From Allodiplogaster sudhausi (taxonomy: Eukaryota > Nematoda > Chromadorea > Rhabditida > Diplogasteridae), in assembly GCA_945643635.1 (NCBI GenBank), contig CALZFC010000018.1, forward strand, positions 5,491,001 to 5,555,000: 64,000 bases of DNA. Reading direction: 5' to 3'. The position numbers were made by a program, and so were the translations under genes. Positions 33,200-44,449 of this stretch are shown here, piece by piece. Below the pieces are notes generated by a model. It worked only from the letters and a program-made list of their open reading frames with translations. It did no database searches and had not been told where the DNA came from. Positions within the stretch are counted from its first letter, which is position 1; each line of letters opens with the position of its first letter.

Positions 33200-34570
33200 C
33201 TCAGACCTCCGGGCGAAACTCAGATTGTCCCCGTCCTCCAGTCTAGATAAGCATTAGTCATTGACACTATGAGCCTGGCAACGGGTGATAGGCCTGGGGG
33301 AATGTGCGTGGCGACTTATGCCTTCTTTTCTCTGATTGCTCACACACTTGTGCATGTCTCCAACCTGGCCAAGGATCCTCTCACACCGCCGCATCGCTCT
33401 GCTAATTCTATCCCTGACCCGTCTTCTTCTGCTCGCTCTGCAGCCCCTGGCGATGACGGATCGATTGTCACACTGGGAATTGAGAGACGTCTCCAAACGG
33501 TGGCCGGGTGAGATGCCTAGTTTGATCGAGGTCGCCTTGTTGACTCGAAGCCATCAGTAGCACTGCCTCATGGTCAGTGGTTGAGTATAAGGCGTGAGAG
33601 GATCTGATTTAGCGATGTAAAAAAAACAGTAAAATCCTTTAACGTTGAGGAATATACACAAAATAAATATCTAGATGGAAAAGGGATTGCCTAACAAAGT
33701 GAGCTACAAATTAGACATGTTCAGCGAAGCAGAATAAAAGGGTAGATCAACAAAAGATGAACTCTGATCTGCAAGATCGCTTAATATTTATATGCTTATA
33801 CATGAGAGTTCGTAGAACATTCTTTGTTGAATAAAATGAACGACCAGCGCTGTGCGAGGGAAGTAGCGATGCGCTGGAGAAATAGTGTGCAAAAGAGGTT
33901 TTGGTGTAATGGTGGAGAATGTTTATCTATTTCTCTCCACTGTTATACATTAAATCCTACTTCTCTTATCATCTGCAAAAATATTAGAAAAAAGTAATAA
34001 AGGAAACTTCGTCGCAGGATCGTCGTTCATCATGTTCTCCTTAATATTTCGATTCTTACTTGCTTTTCTTGTTTCTTGGTTTATAAACACTACCATTCTA
34101 TTTGTTTTTATGGGGCTCACCGTAGCCGCGGCCTTCTCGACGAGAGTGGACGCGACATGATATCAGCCTTGCAGATTACACAGCCGAACCATGCCAATCA
34201 ATGGAAGAAACTGATGTTCTTCTTAGATCGCTCCTTGTCGGCCGAAGTATTAAATTCTTTAAAGAATGCCGAATGTTTTGCCAAACAATTTAAACTATGT
34301 AGGCATTTGGCCCATGAAATATCCCGTGCGGAACAACCTTTTTTGTATTATATTTTGAGTAGGGACGAAGAAGGGCAAGTGGCACAAAGAAAACAATCAA
34401 AAAGTAAAACAACTCTGTCCTTTGAATATTTGAAAAGTAAAAAAACATTCATCACATGAGAAGTAAACAACCTTTCACCAAGTTGTGTTACGTGCAAATA
34501 GAAATTTATAAAGTTCATACCAATACGATTTTCAGGAGAGATTCATTTTAAAAAGTTTATTCTTCAGGAA
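33200..34570. other. inter-copy DNA with duplicated upstream block
   Basis: About 33740-34410 duplicates 28645-29290. A 127-codon plus-strand frame at 34076-34459 overlaps the AEPCQSMEETD fragment in a different frame. Which frame was coding is uncertain. Otherwise no gene is seen. Confidence 0.4.
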
Positions 34571-34623
34571 AAACGATTCTCGCTCACTTCACCCGACTGC
34601 CTGCTCGGCGCTCGGTTGGCTCC
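34570..34623 (+). promoter_or_regulatory. acceptor and conserved block of SCTM copy E
   Basis: A TTCTTCAG acceptor and the shared CACTTCACCCGACTGCCTGC / CTCGGCGCTCGGTTGGCTCC block, identical in its core to copy A. The upstream ATG of copies A and C is ACG here. Confidence 0.5.
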
Positions 34624-34686
34624 TCCGATTCTCTTCTCCCTCTTCTTCCCTTCTCCCTCTTTCTCTGCCTCGCCGTCCCTCGTCCG

Positions 34687-36549
34687 ATGCTGCTTCTCAA
34701 GGCGTTCTTCATCGTGCTTGCCAGCCCGGGTGCACTTGCAGACGAAGAATGCAAAACAGGGTTCGGGAACCTAATGAATGTCAGTGAAAAAAGGAATATC
34801 TTTAAAATATCTTAAAGTTTAACTTTCAGTTAACCAATCAATTTGAAGATTTAAATTTAATCTTTTCCCCATTCAGAGGAAGTGCTACAACTGGAAGAAC
34901 TGCAACGAATGCAAAGTGACCTGCGGTAAACCGGCTTTGCCCCAGCTTTATCATCGGCAGTGCTACCATCACTTCGAGAGCCCGATGAATGTGATGCAAA
35001 AGTGCAAAACTCGAGGGAATACGAAAGATCCGCACTGTGATTTCGGTTTGCAAGAGACTTTGTCTTGCCGTTCGGAGACTGGGCAACAAATTCGTGATCC
35101 GATTTTCCAAATAGGCTATAATGCCTCCTCCATTTTCCAAATCGGCAATAGCGCTTCACGCCCTCCTTAAAGGGAGCGGTAAACTCATCGCTTTAGATTT
35201 TTATCAGCCGGAATTAGTGAATATGGTCTACATAAACTGTGCAGCCGGGGATACAATAATTATTTTGCTAAAAAGTGGAAAGTACAATTACGATACGTCA
35301 GGGTAGTCGTGTCAGGAGTTTTCCTTTTCAATCCTTCTTTAAACTGATTTGTTGATGAGGAAGGTTGCAATGTAATTATTTTATGATACATTTAATTTAT
35401 CAAATCATTTTCTTCTTATTTTTAAGCCAAAATAATGTCCACGTTAAACGCAATAGTTTACCCAAAAACTTTTCAAAAGCATTTCAGATTGGGAGAACGG
35501 TGTCTTCAGCAAACTAACATGCTGGTGTGAATATGAAGATGTTGGTGAAGATTGCTATCTGAACTTGACTGCGATCCCCGACCGGATCGAACGCCTCAAC
35601 AACTTCATTCAAAGTAATCTTCCAATTCGTCAGGTTACCCCCTCTCAAAAAGGAGCTCAATCAATAGTAATCGGTGATAAATATAATTTAAAAAAGTATT
35701 TGAATACTAAAATCTACGTTGAAGAGGTACACTCAGGCAAAATGTATGACACTAGGCGATGGAAGCTCTTAAAACGCCAATTCCAACGACAACGATTCCA
35801 CTCTTCCCACGACCACACGGCATGTTTTCTAATTGCTTGCTGTTTTCCAAGAATCTGCCAATTTGTAGATCGGTTATTGTAAATAAATTAATTTTAATTA
35901 TATTATTATAGCATGGCAACAACGACTTCGTCTACAACTACGCCAGCCACAACATTGACCGCAACGTTGGAGGCCCTGACGTGAGCAAATAAGTTCTTCT
36001 GCCATCTCATTGATTATACATACATTTAAATGTTTCTAGCAAACAAGTTCCAACGACCAGAAGGCATTTGTTAATAATTAATAACTAAAAAAATATGAAA
36101 AAGAGAACTAAGCTTCAATTTTCAGAGCAATGGCCTCGACTACTTCAGAAGATTCTGCAGCTTCTGAGAAGTTAGCTAGAAAGTTCCTGCCATTATTGTA
36201 AAAATTAATCTTATTTTTTTTACTTAAAACATACCACATTTAAGTAAGACTATTCCACAAACTGAAGAACTGCCCTATTTGGCGTCTATCACCACGTCTC
36301 CGGTAAGATTTACTATTTAGCAAACATATGTAATCGATTTTCTACAAAGTTACCTTTATACAACAGCACGATATTTTCTAGCTTGGTGGTCTCTTTTAAA
36401 TAAACCCTTTACTGAAGTTAACATTGTCAATTTCCTTTCCAGTTCTTCTGGTTTTTGCCGTTGTTCTCTTCGCATTCACCTTGAATTTTTCTCTGGCTGT
36501 CATTTGTCGTTTCTTCTACGCAGTCCGAATTATTCTCTCCTCTCCATAA
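34687..36549 (+). CDS. SCTM family copy E (eight exons; frame lesions in exons 4 and 8)
   Basis: Exon 1 (34687-34779): signal peptide MLLLKAFFIVLASPGALA. Exon 2 (34877-35045): CYNWKNCNECKVTC, then C-x-H-H-F and PMNVMQKC. Exon 3 (35488-35633): LTCWCE, EDCYLNLTAIPD. Phases agree over exons 1-3. The exon from 35756 (PIPTTT) lacks one C relative to copy C and ends at a GC-type donor. Further exons are 35912-35980 (Thr-rich), 36126-36170, 36245-36302 and the TM exon 36443-36549. The TM exon carries the same extra T as copy A, so the TM frame is not reached in phase 0. If the lesions are real, the product is secreted and truncated. The family is unknown; extracellular recognition or mucin-like cover are only guesses. 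Confidence 0.55.
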
Positions 36550-36626
36550 GAGAAAATTAAACGTGTTATTTTATATGCTTATTTGTCGAGACAACTCATT
36601 GGGGAAAAATAAGAGAGCTTTAGCAA

Positions 36627-36740
36627 GGTTACCGAACTCGGCGGGCAGCCGGAGAGAAGTGGCTCCGATAACAGTTAGAAAGGAAATACAACTTATGCCT
36701 TCCTTCGCCAGCATCGCCATTTCTTATGAAGTATGTACAT
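36627..36740 (-). pseudogene. inverted partner of the TM-exon fragment at 33.1 kb
   Basis: The minus strand reads MAMLAKEGISCISFLTVIGA then SLRLPAEFGNLAKALLFFP before a stop. The plus-strand copy at 33057-33192 is related but diverged, and the two lie either side of SCTM copy E in opposite orientation. Confidence 0.35.
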
Positions 36741-37075
36741 ACATACATACATAACAGGTTTTGAAAATAACTCCACAAACTATTACGAATTTTGTTACGG
36801 TTGGTACTTAGATAGTATCAATTTCCAGAATAGGTTTTCCCGCAAATAGCATGATATGAATTTATTCAATTAAATGAAAATTTGACAGCAAACAAACGCA
36901 ATCAAAATCAAACCATCCTGTCAAGTTCCCTTGAAATTTTTTTATGCACTTCTGAAATAAAGAACATTCAATAAATGTAAGGTCGTCAACCTTTTTAAAA
37001 AGTGTTTTACGTGCAATCACTTTGATTAACTTCCAAAAAAGGTGTGCTTCAATAACAGACGAAATAATTCTCATT

Positions 37076-37114
37076 CACTTCACCCGGCTGCCTGCTCGGC
37101 GCTCGGTTGGCTCC
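37076..37114 (+). promoter_or_regulatory. conserved upstream block of SCTM copy F
   Basis: CACTTCACCCGGCTGCCTGC and CTCGGCGCTCGGTTGGCTCC, nearly identical to copies A and E. Confidence 0.5.
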
Positions 37115-37168
37115 TCCGAGTCTCTGCACCTTCTTTCTCTCTTTCTCTGCCTCGCTGACCCTCGTTCG

Positions 37169-38990
37169 ATGTTGCATCTCGAGGCCTTCTTCGTCGTGCT
37201 TTCCTGCCTGGGTGCATTTGCACATGAAGAATGCGAAACATACTTTCCCTACATCGTCAATGTTAGGCTTTAAAAGAATAATGACTTACAAATAACGATT
37301 TGTTCATACTTTATCTTTTACTAGCAGTATTAATTTTGAGCTTCAAATTTAAACTACTTCCCTCTTCAGAGGGACTGCTACAACTGGAGGAACGGCCAGA
37401 AATGCACAGTGTTCTGCTTGGCACCGGCTTGGGACGCTTTCCGGAAGTGCCACCACGAGCTCTCGAACCCAATGAACGCCGTGCAAACCTGCGTTTCTTC
37501 AAAGTTGAAGAAAGCTCCGCATTGCGTTTTGGGGTAGTTGAAAGTGAATCCTCTCTGTTGGGGTCAAGCTGCTCCGGGTGCAGCAGAGCTACATAAGTAC
37601 ATAATAGGAGTGAAATTATGCTCCAAAACCGACTTGTGTAATTGAAAGGTGCGCGGGATGATCAAAACAAATTCTGCCGAATTTTATATTCTTTATTATG
37701 TTTTTAAATGAACGTTGTCAAATTACTTGCAGTTTCATATTTAATTAAAAATTAATTGTCGCTATATTCCAGAAGAAAAATGAAACGTTAAAATTTATAA
37801 GATCTTTTTTCAAAATAAAAAAATATTTTAGGGTTTCGTTCCTAAATTCGTTTTCCAAACCCATTTCAGAGTGGAAGAACGGCGCCTTCAGCAAAGTTTC
37901 ATGTTTGTGTGGATCTGGAAATGAGTATGGGTTGGAAGATGACTGCTATCTGAATTTGGCTGCGATTCCCAACCCGATCCAGCGTCTCAGCAACTTCATG
38001 AGGTTATCTCCAACTATCACAGGATGTTTGCTCTCTATTGAATAATCTCACATGTTTGACTATTAGGCGAGAGAGCATCGGATTTGGAGATTTAAAAAAA
38101 ACTCAGCAAACTTCTTTAGAGCTAAAGAATATTCAAAAGACAAATATGAGAATTGCTCAATAAAGTGAGCTACAAAATTCTTATGAGACAGGTTTAGTGA
38201 TGAACGACATGAGAAGTTAAAAAGGAAATCCCATACAAGTCCATAGAATCAAACAGTTAAACCCTACGTTGAAAAGGTGAATGCAAACAAAATTTGAGAA
38301 CCTAGGTGATGGAAGTCTTTAAAAACCCAATTTCAACTACATGTTTGTTTCCTACTCATTTGCTATTTTCCAAGAACGAAACATCCGACATTTTTACAGG
38401 GATTATTAAATAGATTAAATTAAAATAAACTAATTTAAATTGTATTTTGTAGCTCGACAATGACGACATTCTCAACATCCACGCCAACCACGACTGTGAC
38501 AATAACTTCGGAGAACCTTACGTTAGCAAATATTCTGTTCTCCAACGATAACGAGGCAATGGTTATATAATATAAACTGACTGCGAGAATAAAATTACAG
38601 TTCACTTGCTTTAACGACTTCAGCTGTTACGGAAATTGACAAGAGCCTGCGCACTGCATCTGCAGTGCCTGTGAAGTAAGGAGGAGTAAGAACTGCATTA
38701 TTTCTGTGAAATACTAAAACAGAAACTATTTGTAATGTAAAATCACAGTAACACTAATTTTCTATCAAAATTATGTCTTAGTTAGTTTTTTTCCTAAAGA
38801 AGAGCCACTGCCGAACCTGATCGCAATTTCTAAAATGATATTTAAAGACAATTATGTTCTCATCTAATATTAATCTAAATTATTATTTATCACTTCTGTG
38901 ATAAAAGTGAAATTCCCTGTTCAGTTCTTCTGGTTCGGTGTGGCCTTTTGCTTCGAAATTGACGAAGTAAAAGAAAATAAAACTTTTTTT
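37169..38990 (+). pseudogene. SCTM family copy F (5' exons well kept, 3' exons decayed)
   Basis: Exon 1 (37169-37261) is intact: MLHLEAFFVVLSCLGAFA, GTTAGG donor. Exon 2 (37370-37533) keeps CYNWRNGQKCTVFC and PMNAVQTC. Its donor region reads GGGGTAG where paralogs have GGGTTAG, which changes the phase or leads to the in-frame stop TAG. Exon 3 (37870-38002) keeps WKNGAFSKVSCLCG and DDCYLNLAAIPN. Downstream, the exon at 38453-38521 is open (TTFSTSTPTTT). The acceptor before 38615 is AA instead of AG, the exon at about 38780 starts with a stop, and the TM exon at about 38927 has lost most of the helix after FFWFGVAF. Confidence 0.6.
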
Positions 38991-39257
38991 TTATGTGGCT
39001 TCGTGCAGAGAGAAAATTAATGGACATTGATTGTTAGACGATTTATCGATCAATCAACAGCAGAGCACATATTCAATCAATGATGAGCACAGGGGCCATG
39101 CACAGATTTCGGCAGTTAAACGATTGGCCTTTTTTTAATCAAAGAGCAAATACTTTGCAATCTACATATATCTTTTTTTAAAGACAGATCAGTTTGGTGA
39201 TACTTTAATGTCGACTTTATAGAAGTGCGGATAATCGATTCAATCTCTCTTCTTTCT

Positions 39258-42200
39258 CTACCCATCAACGGTGCTCGCGACGTGGACAATGACGGCCGTG
39301 GAGCCGGCGGGGTGCGATGGCTTCCTGGCGGCTCCTCGCTTGAGTCTGCTCAGCATCAGCATCCTCGGCCGATACTCGTTGGTGAGCAAGACGACGACGA
39401 GCGGATCGAGCGCGGGGGGTAGGCATGCGAGGATGCACGAGTGCATCGGAGTCGAGAAGAGCGACAGCGCATTCCCGACTACCTCCACGAACGGGATGCA
39501 CAAGCAGATCACTGGGATTAGGGCCTGCGAAAAAAAAGAAGTTTTGAATTCCCGCTCTTTTTCCTGATCACTAAGCAACAATAGAAATTTAACTGTATCC
39601 ACAAGTGCGTTAGATAAATTACAGCAAACTTTCCATTAGATTAGTTAGGATTCTTGAAATTATTATACGTTTGTTGACATTATTTTATATAAATTTTTGA
39701 ACATTCCATGTTGACATTATTGCATATAAAACATTGTAAAATTTTATTGACATTGTTGTAGATAAACTATTGTACAACATGTGTATGTTGGGGCATGTGT
39801 AAATTTCTGGGAAAAAAAAGATTTAAAAAAAAACCTCGAGCAGCAGAATGAGCACAGCGCGCTGATGCATTCGCTTGGTGCGCGCGGACAGTTTCGAGCG
39901 TCTCAAGTGGACGTGGACTCGCATGCCGTAGACGGACATTGTCAAGCAGCACAATGAGACGATCACGATCATTGCGCCAAAGCTGGCCAGCTTGAGCAAG
40001 GCGTTCTGGAAAGAAGAGGATAAATTCACCTAAGAATTGTGCAGTAACCCGTAGACATATACAAAGTATTGTGTGAAAAAATATGCATATACATACATAC
40101 ATATATGTGTATGTCCTTTAAATAGGTTGGTGTTTCTGCTGTGTCTAACGGTAAGGTACATAATTTTTTTTTTAAATTTATTGTTATTGTTTTTTTTCAA
40201 TGGCGAAACAATAAAGTATATTTACGGTGTAGTTATTCTGAAAATATCACAACATTTTGTATTAATTATAGTAATCTAAATTGCTATCTTGCCTAACCTC
40301 CTCTAGGATGTACGACATGAAGTTGACGCCGTCCGGAATGTTTGTAATGTTCTTTCCGTGTGTCTGAACACAAAGAAATTGTGCTGCCGGTGTTCACAAT
40401 GGACATTGACAATATTGTCAAGACGGAGTCAACAAATAGCTTATCATATAAAAATAATTGTTATCGTAATGTTCTCAATTGCTTCATCCTAATCATTATG
40501 ATTCGGAATTACATATTTCATTAGGTCTTTGCAAATTTTTGAATTCAAGTTTTTTTCATACCAACTTTCCATCTTTAGATTCATTTTTATCAACAACTGC
40601 AAGATGCCCATATGATCTACAAAGTGTCCATATGATCTACAAGGTGTAATTAGATCTACAAGGTGCCGACCGCAATATCCTCCGGATAGACGACGTCCAG
40701 GAATGGGCAGACACTGAAGACGCCGGCCGTAACGGCAACGAACATGCAGACGAGCAGAAATGTTGGCCAGTGAATGAAGAATTCCGCTCGCGGCGAACTG
40801 AGCAAAGAGAAAAAACATTCTCATCACTTTAATGTTCCGTAAAGATAAACTAATTGAAGGCTATTTTTCGTATTGCTGCTTTAATTTGACATTCATTCGC
40901 TTGCAAATGTTCAAGCTGCCGCAAATATTTGTAATAATCTTGTGAATAGTGAGTTTCTAATGTGTACTTATAAAATATGAAAATTTCACTACGAATTAAA
41001 AAAAAAAGTAAAATCATTTGCTAGGCCAATGGTTATTTTACTTGACAACGAGCAGATAGCGAAAGATGAAGCCGGTGACGACGAGCGCGAGATTGAAGCT
41101 GAACGAGAAGTAGAAAGCGCCGATAAAGCCGTAAGAGATGTCGCTCGACGCGGCGAACCCGATAAAGTGAGCGACCAGAGCGCCGTCAACGAAGAGGTAG
41201 CGCTTTAAAATGTTTTTTGAAATATTTTTTTCAATAATATATTTTAGCGAGAAACTTTGTTTCCTAGTTTTTAATAGCTTCTTTTGTGCCAGCCCGGTCA
41301 CAAGCACTAAAGATGCTTCGATCTTTTGGTCTTAAAGGTATAACGTCGCTGCTTATTAAGCTTGTCAATAAAGCTGCTAATACAAACATGGGGCGGGGGG
41401 ATATGGTGCAAAGTACAACCAGCATTAGCTGCGCTTTACGAATGTGGTGCGAGCATTCTCTGCCTACTCATGTCTGGCCTAGACATCTCCTGTCGATATG
41501 TATGTATTCCATTTACTATTTGTGAGTTTACTATTTACTTGAATGTATCTAACATAAGATTCATTTAAAAGTCAATTCAGCCCTAAAAGATCGTGATATG
41601 AAAATAAAAGAAGTCTAATTTTATGACACTCGCACAAGAATCAGAAATCTAATCGCGCACGTAATCTTGCGACTTGCATGAAAGAATTCATTCTGAACGG
41701 ATAAATTTAATCATGGAAAGAGAGTTGGAGATCAGTCAATTGCTGAAACTGCTCGGTATAGCCCGGAAAATGCACGTTGGCTTACATATTTCTCATAATG
41801 GATCCAATTCGCGCTTTTTCTATTTTACATCAATTACGGACTACTCTGCCAAGGAGACTGAAAGTGATTTAAACAGAAGGATATTAATTAGCATTAGATC
41901 GCAAAGAGCGGAGACTATTCCGAGGCAGTAGCGCTTAACGAAGAACTTTGGCTGACCGGAAGTGAGGCCATTAGCGAGAGCGCGTAGCACGAGTCAGCGA
42001 CGGCGGACAGCAAAAACATTCTGCGATAACTAAAAGGCGAAAAAATAAAGTTGGCCGTAAATCTTTTTTTCTTTAATTTCAGAAAAAAAACTACAAAAAA
42101 TATTAATTATTCAAGTGCCAGTGGCGCGCCATAAGGAATTACAAGCTTTATTATGGGTACTCCTTTCTTAATTAATTATTTTTTCATATGTACTGAAGAA

Positions 42201-42546
42201 TTTATTATTATTATAGCTTAATGATTATATACAAATAAAATTAAAATTAAAAAATAGCTTAATAAAGTAAAAATAAAATAAAAAAGAATATGAAAGACCT
42301 CACTGACGCGCCGGTCTGCTGACTCTTTCGTGTCAGGACGAGAAAGGCGAGTATGGCATTGAGTAAGAGAGCGAGCGGCTCACACACGTAGCACATCACC
42401 CTGAACATCAGGAACTACATGACCCTGAATCAGGGAAAGCGCATGATACGGTACTTTTGAGCAATTTTCTGATAGTTTTACTCAAATGTTTACATTCCCC
42501 AATAAATTAAGAACTCTTAAAGAATCTTTATGCGGCGCCTGATTGA

Positions 42547-42585
<39 letters not shown>

Positions 42586-42701
42586 AATAAGAAATATATA
42601 ACATAAAGGGCTCACCTAAGTGCGCACGTAAAGAAGTCCTTTTCATAGTCGTCAAAAGGCGAGAGTGGCTGGGATGAAGAGACGTTCGCTGGAACGTCCA
42701 T
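39258..42701 (-). CDS. seven-TM serpentine chemoreceptor, Str superfamily (srd/str-like), gene 2
   Basis: Predicted G-protein-coupled chemosensory receptor, complete with 347 residues. Exons are 42701-42616, 42400-42308, 42029-41957, 41202-41042, 40797-40671, 40363-40298, 40005-39835 and 39524-39258. All eight junction phases agree. TM1 lies in CEPLALLLNAILAFLVL, and TM2 in YRRMFLLSAVADSCYALSL. TM3 follows with GFIFRYLLVVK at its end, and TM4 is FLLVCMFVAVTAGVFSV. An extracellular loop carries an N-glycosylation site (KNITN). TM5 is MIVIVSLCCLTMSVYGM, with TM6 from ALIPVICLCIPF and TM7 around LPPALDPLVVVLLTNEYR. The LDPLVV..L..EYR end and basic KRMHQRAV loop are typical of nematode Str-type receptors. 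Head-to-tail with its paralog at 48.05 kb, with identical intron positions in the core. Confidence 0.85.
42549..42585. repeat. (TA)n microsatellite
   Basis: Tract of alternating TA between exons 1 and 2 of chemoreceptor gene 2. Confidence 0.9.
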
Positions 42702-44449
42702 TTTAAGGCACTGGTCTAACTTGCGAGCGGTGGGCGGAGAGAAGGATCACAGCACCTCCGCAGTATGTTCCTGGGTGGCTCTCTGAGAAGTGGCCAGCTG
42801 TCATATGGAATTATGCATGTATGTCCACTCCCCCTATGAGGCAAGATCGTACTTTGCCCGAAGCGTAACGAACCGATAAAAAAGAGTAATGTTCGTGGCT
42901 AGAGATAGTCAAAGCAAAGTCTCTAAGGTAAGACACACGCCAAGAAAGAGTGTTCTCATGCTCGCGCAACATTTTCCCGCCAATTTCCACAAACATTCCC
43001 TCGCTCCGAATGTGCAACCACGCCATGAACCCGCCATGAACACGGCTAAAGAAAATAGCTAGCGTGTATTTTGTCCTCGCACTACGGTAAGACATAAAGC
43101 ATTAATACAAGTCCTTTAAAGAAGTGAGAAAAAAAACAAAAGCATAAAATATGAAGATCAGTAGCGAAATTCACAAGACCAAGAATTCAAGATGTGATCA
43201 GTGAACATTTCGTCTCTTTATCAAATTTGGCAATAGTGAAATCTGTGTAAGAATAGGAGGAAAAAAGAAACGATAAAAGTAACGCGCCGTGTTTCGTATG
43301 TGAAACAATCTGCGAAAAATGGAGGGGAGGGGGGGTTAATTTTACTTCCGAAACTAAGCTCGTTTTTGACACTTTGGTTATTCATATATTATTTGCATCA
43401 CTTTATTTGCATACTAACTTTAATGTTCATAGATATTTACATACTTTATTTATATTGTAAATAAAATGCACTTAAATACTTAATATATGTAAATACTCGC
43501 ATTTCGCGTGGCAAGAGTAAAGTATATATTCGAGAACGTTTCTAGTGAAGAAGACATTCCGAGTCCATGCGCCTACTAATGCCTCAATAATCCAGCATGA
43601 TGTGCTCAAGGGACAAGGGAATCAAACGGACAAGCTTCACATCTAATCTCTCCCTCACTCTCTCTTGATCTCTATTCCTCACTCTAACTCTCTCTATTTC
43701 TCTCTCTCTCTTTCTTTCCTTTAATTCTCTCTCTTGATCTCTATCACTCTAACTGTCTCTATTTCTCTCTATCTCTTTCTTTCCTTTAATTCTCTCTCTC
43801 TCTCTCTCTCTATTTCTCTCGATCTCCATTTCTCACTCCATGTCACTATTTACACTATTTCCGTCTTTTCTCGTATTTGCCCTCTTTCATTCAAACCTCC
43901 TCTCATTCCATGTCGCTCTCCTATTTTTTTCTTAAAAAGCTAACTTCATTCCTTCGCCTACAATTTCTCCATAAAGCCATTTTAGACATATTTTTTAAAA
44001 TCACATTCCAGTATCAGCTGATAAGTAACCGCTAATGATGTATTATTCAATCTTATTAATATATAGGAATGTTCTTCGGCTTTGACAAGGGCAGAATTAG
44101 CACATTCATTCACTCTCTTCTTCTCCAGGCAACAGAGTTACACTTTATGGACGCTTTTCATGAAAAGAGGACATGAGATTACAAAAAATATATGTATATA
44201 TGCAAATTAGCGAAATCAGTTAACTTATGTATACATACATGCTACAACCCGTTAATATCTTCAATTTGTTTTCGCTTTGCCTTGAGTTTCTTCTCAAACT
44301 TTTTTTTCTTTCTTTCTCGCTCTCTCTCTCTCTTTCTCCCTCTCTCTCTCTTTCTCTCTCTCTCTCTCTTTCTCTCTTTCTCTTTCTCTCTTTCTTTCTC
44401 TCTTTCTCTCTCTATTTCTCTCTCTCTTTCTCCCCATTCAATCAATTTC
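42702..44449. other. intergenic between chemoreceptor genes, TC microsatellites
   Basis: TC/CT arrays at 43645-43830 and 44310-44435. The latter abuts the stop codon of gene 1 and gives long Ser/Leu frames that are not genes. A 94-codon minus-strand frame at 43095-42811 has ordinary composition but no motif or splice support. Confidence 0.6.
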
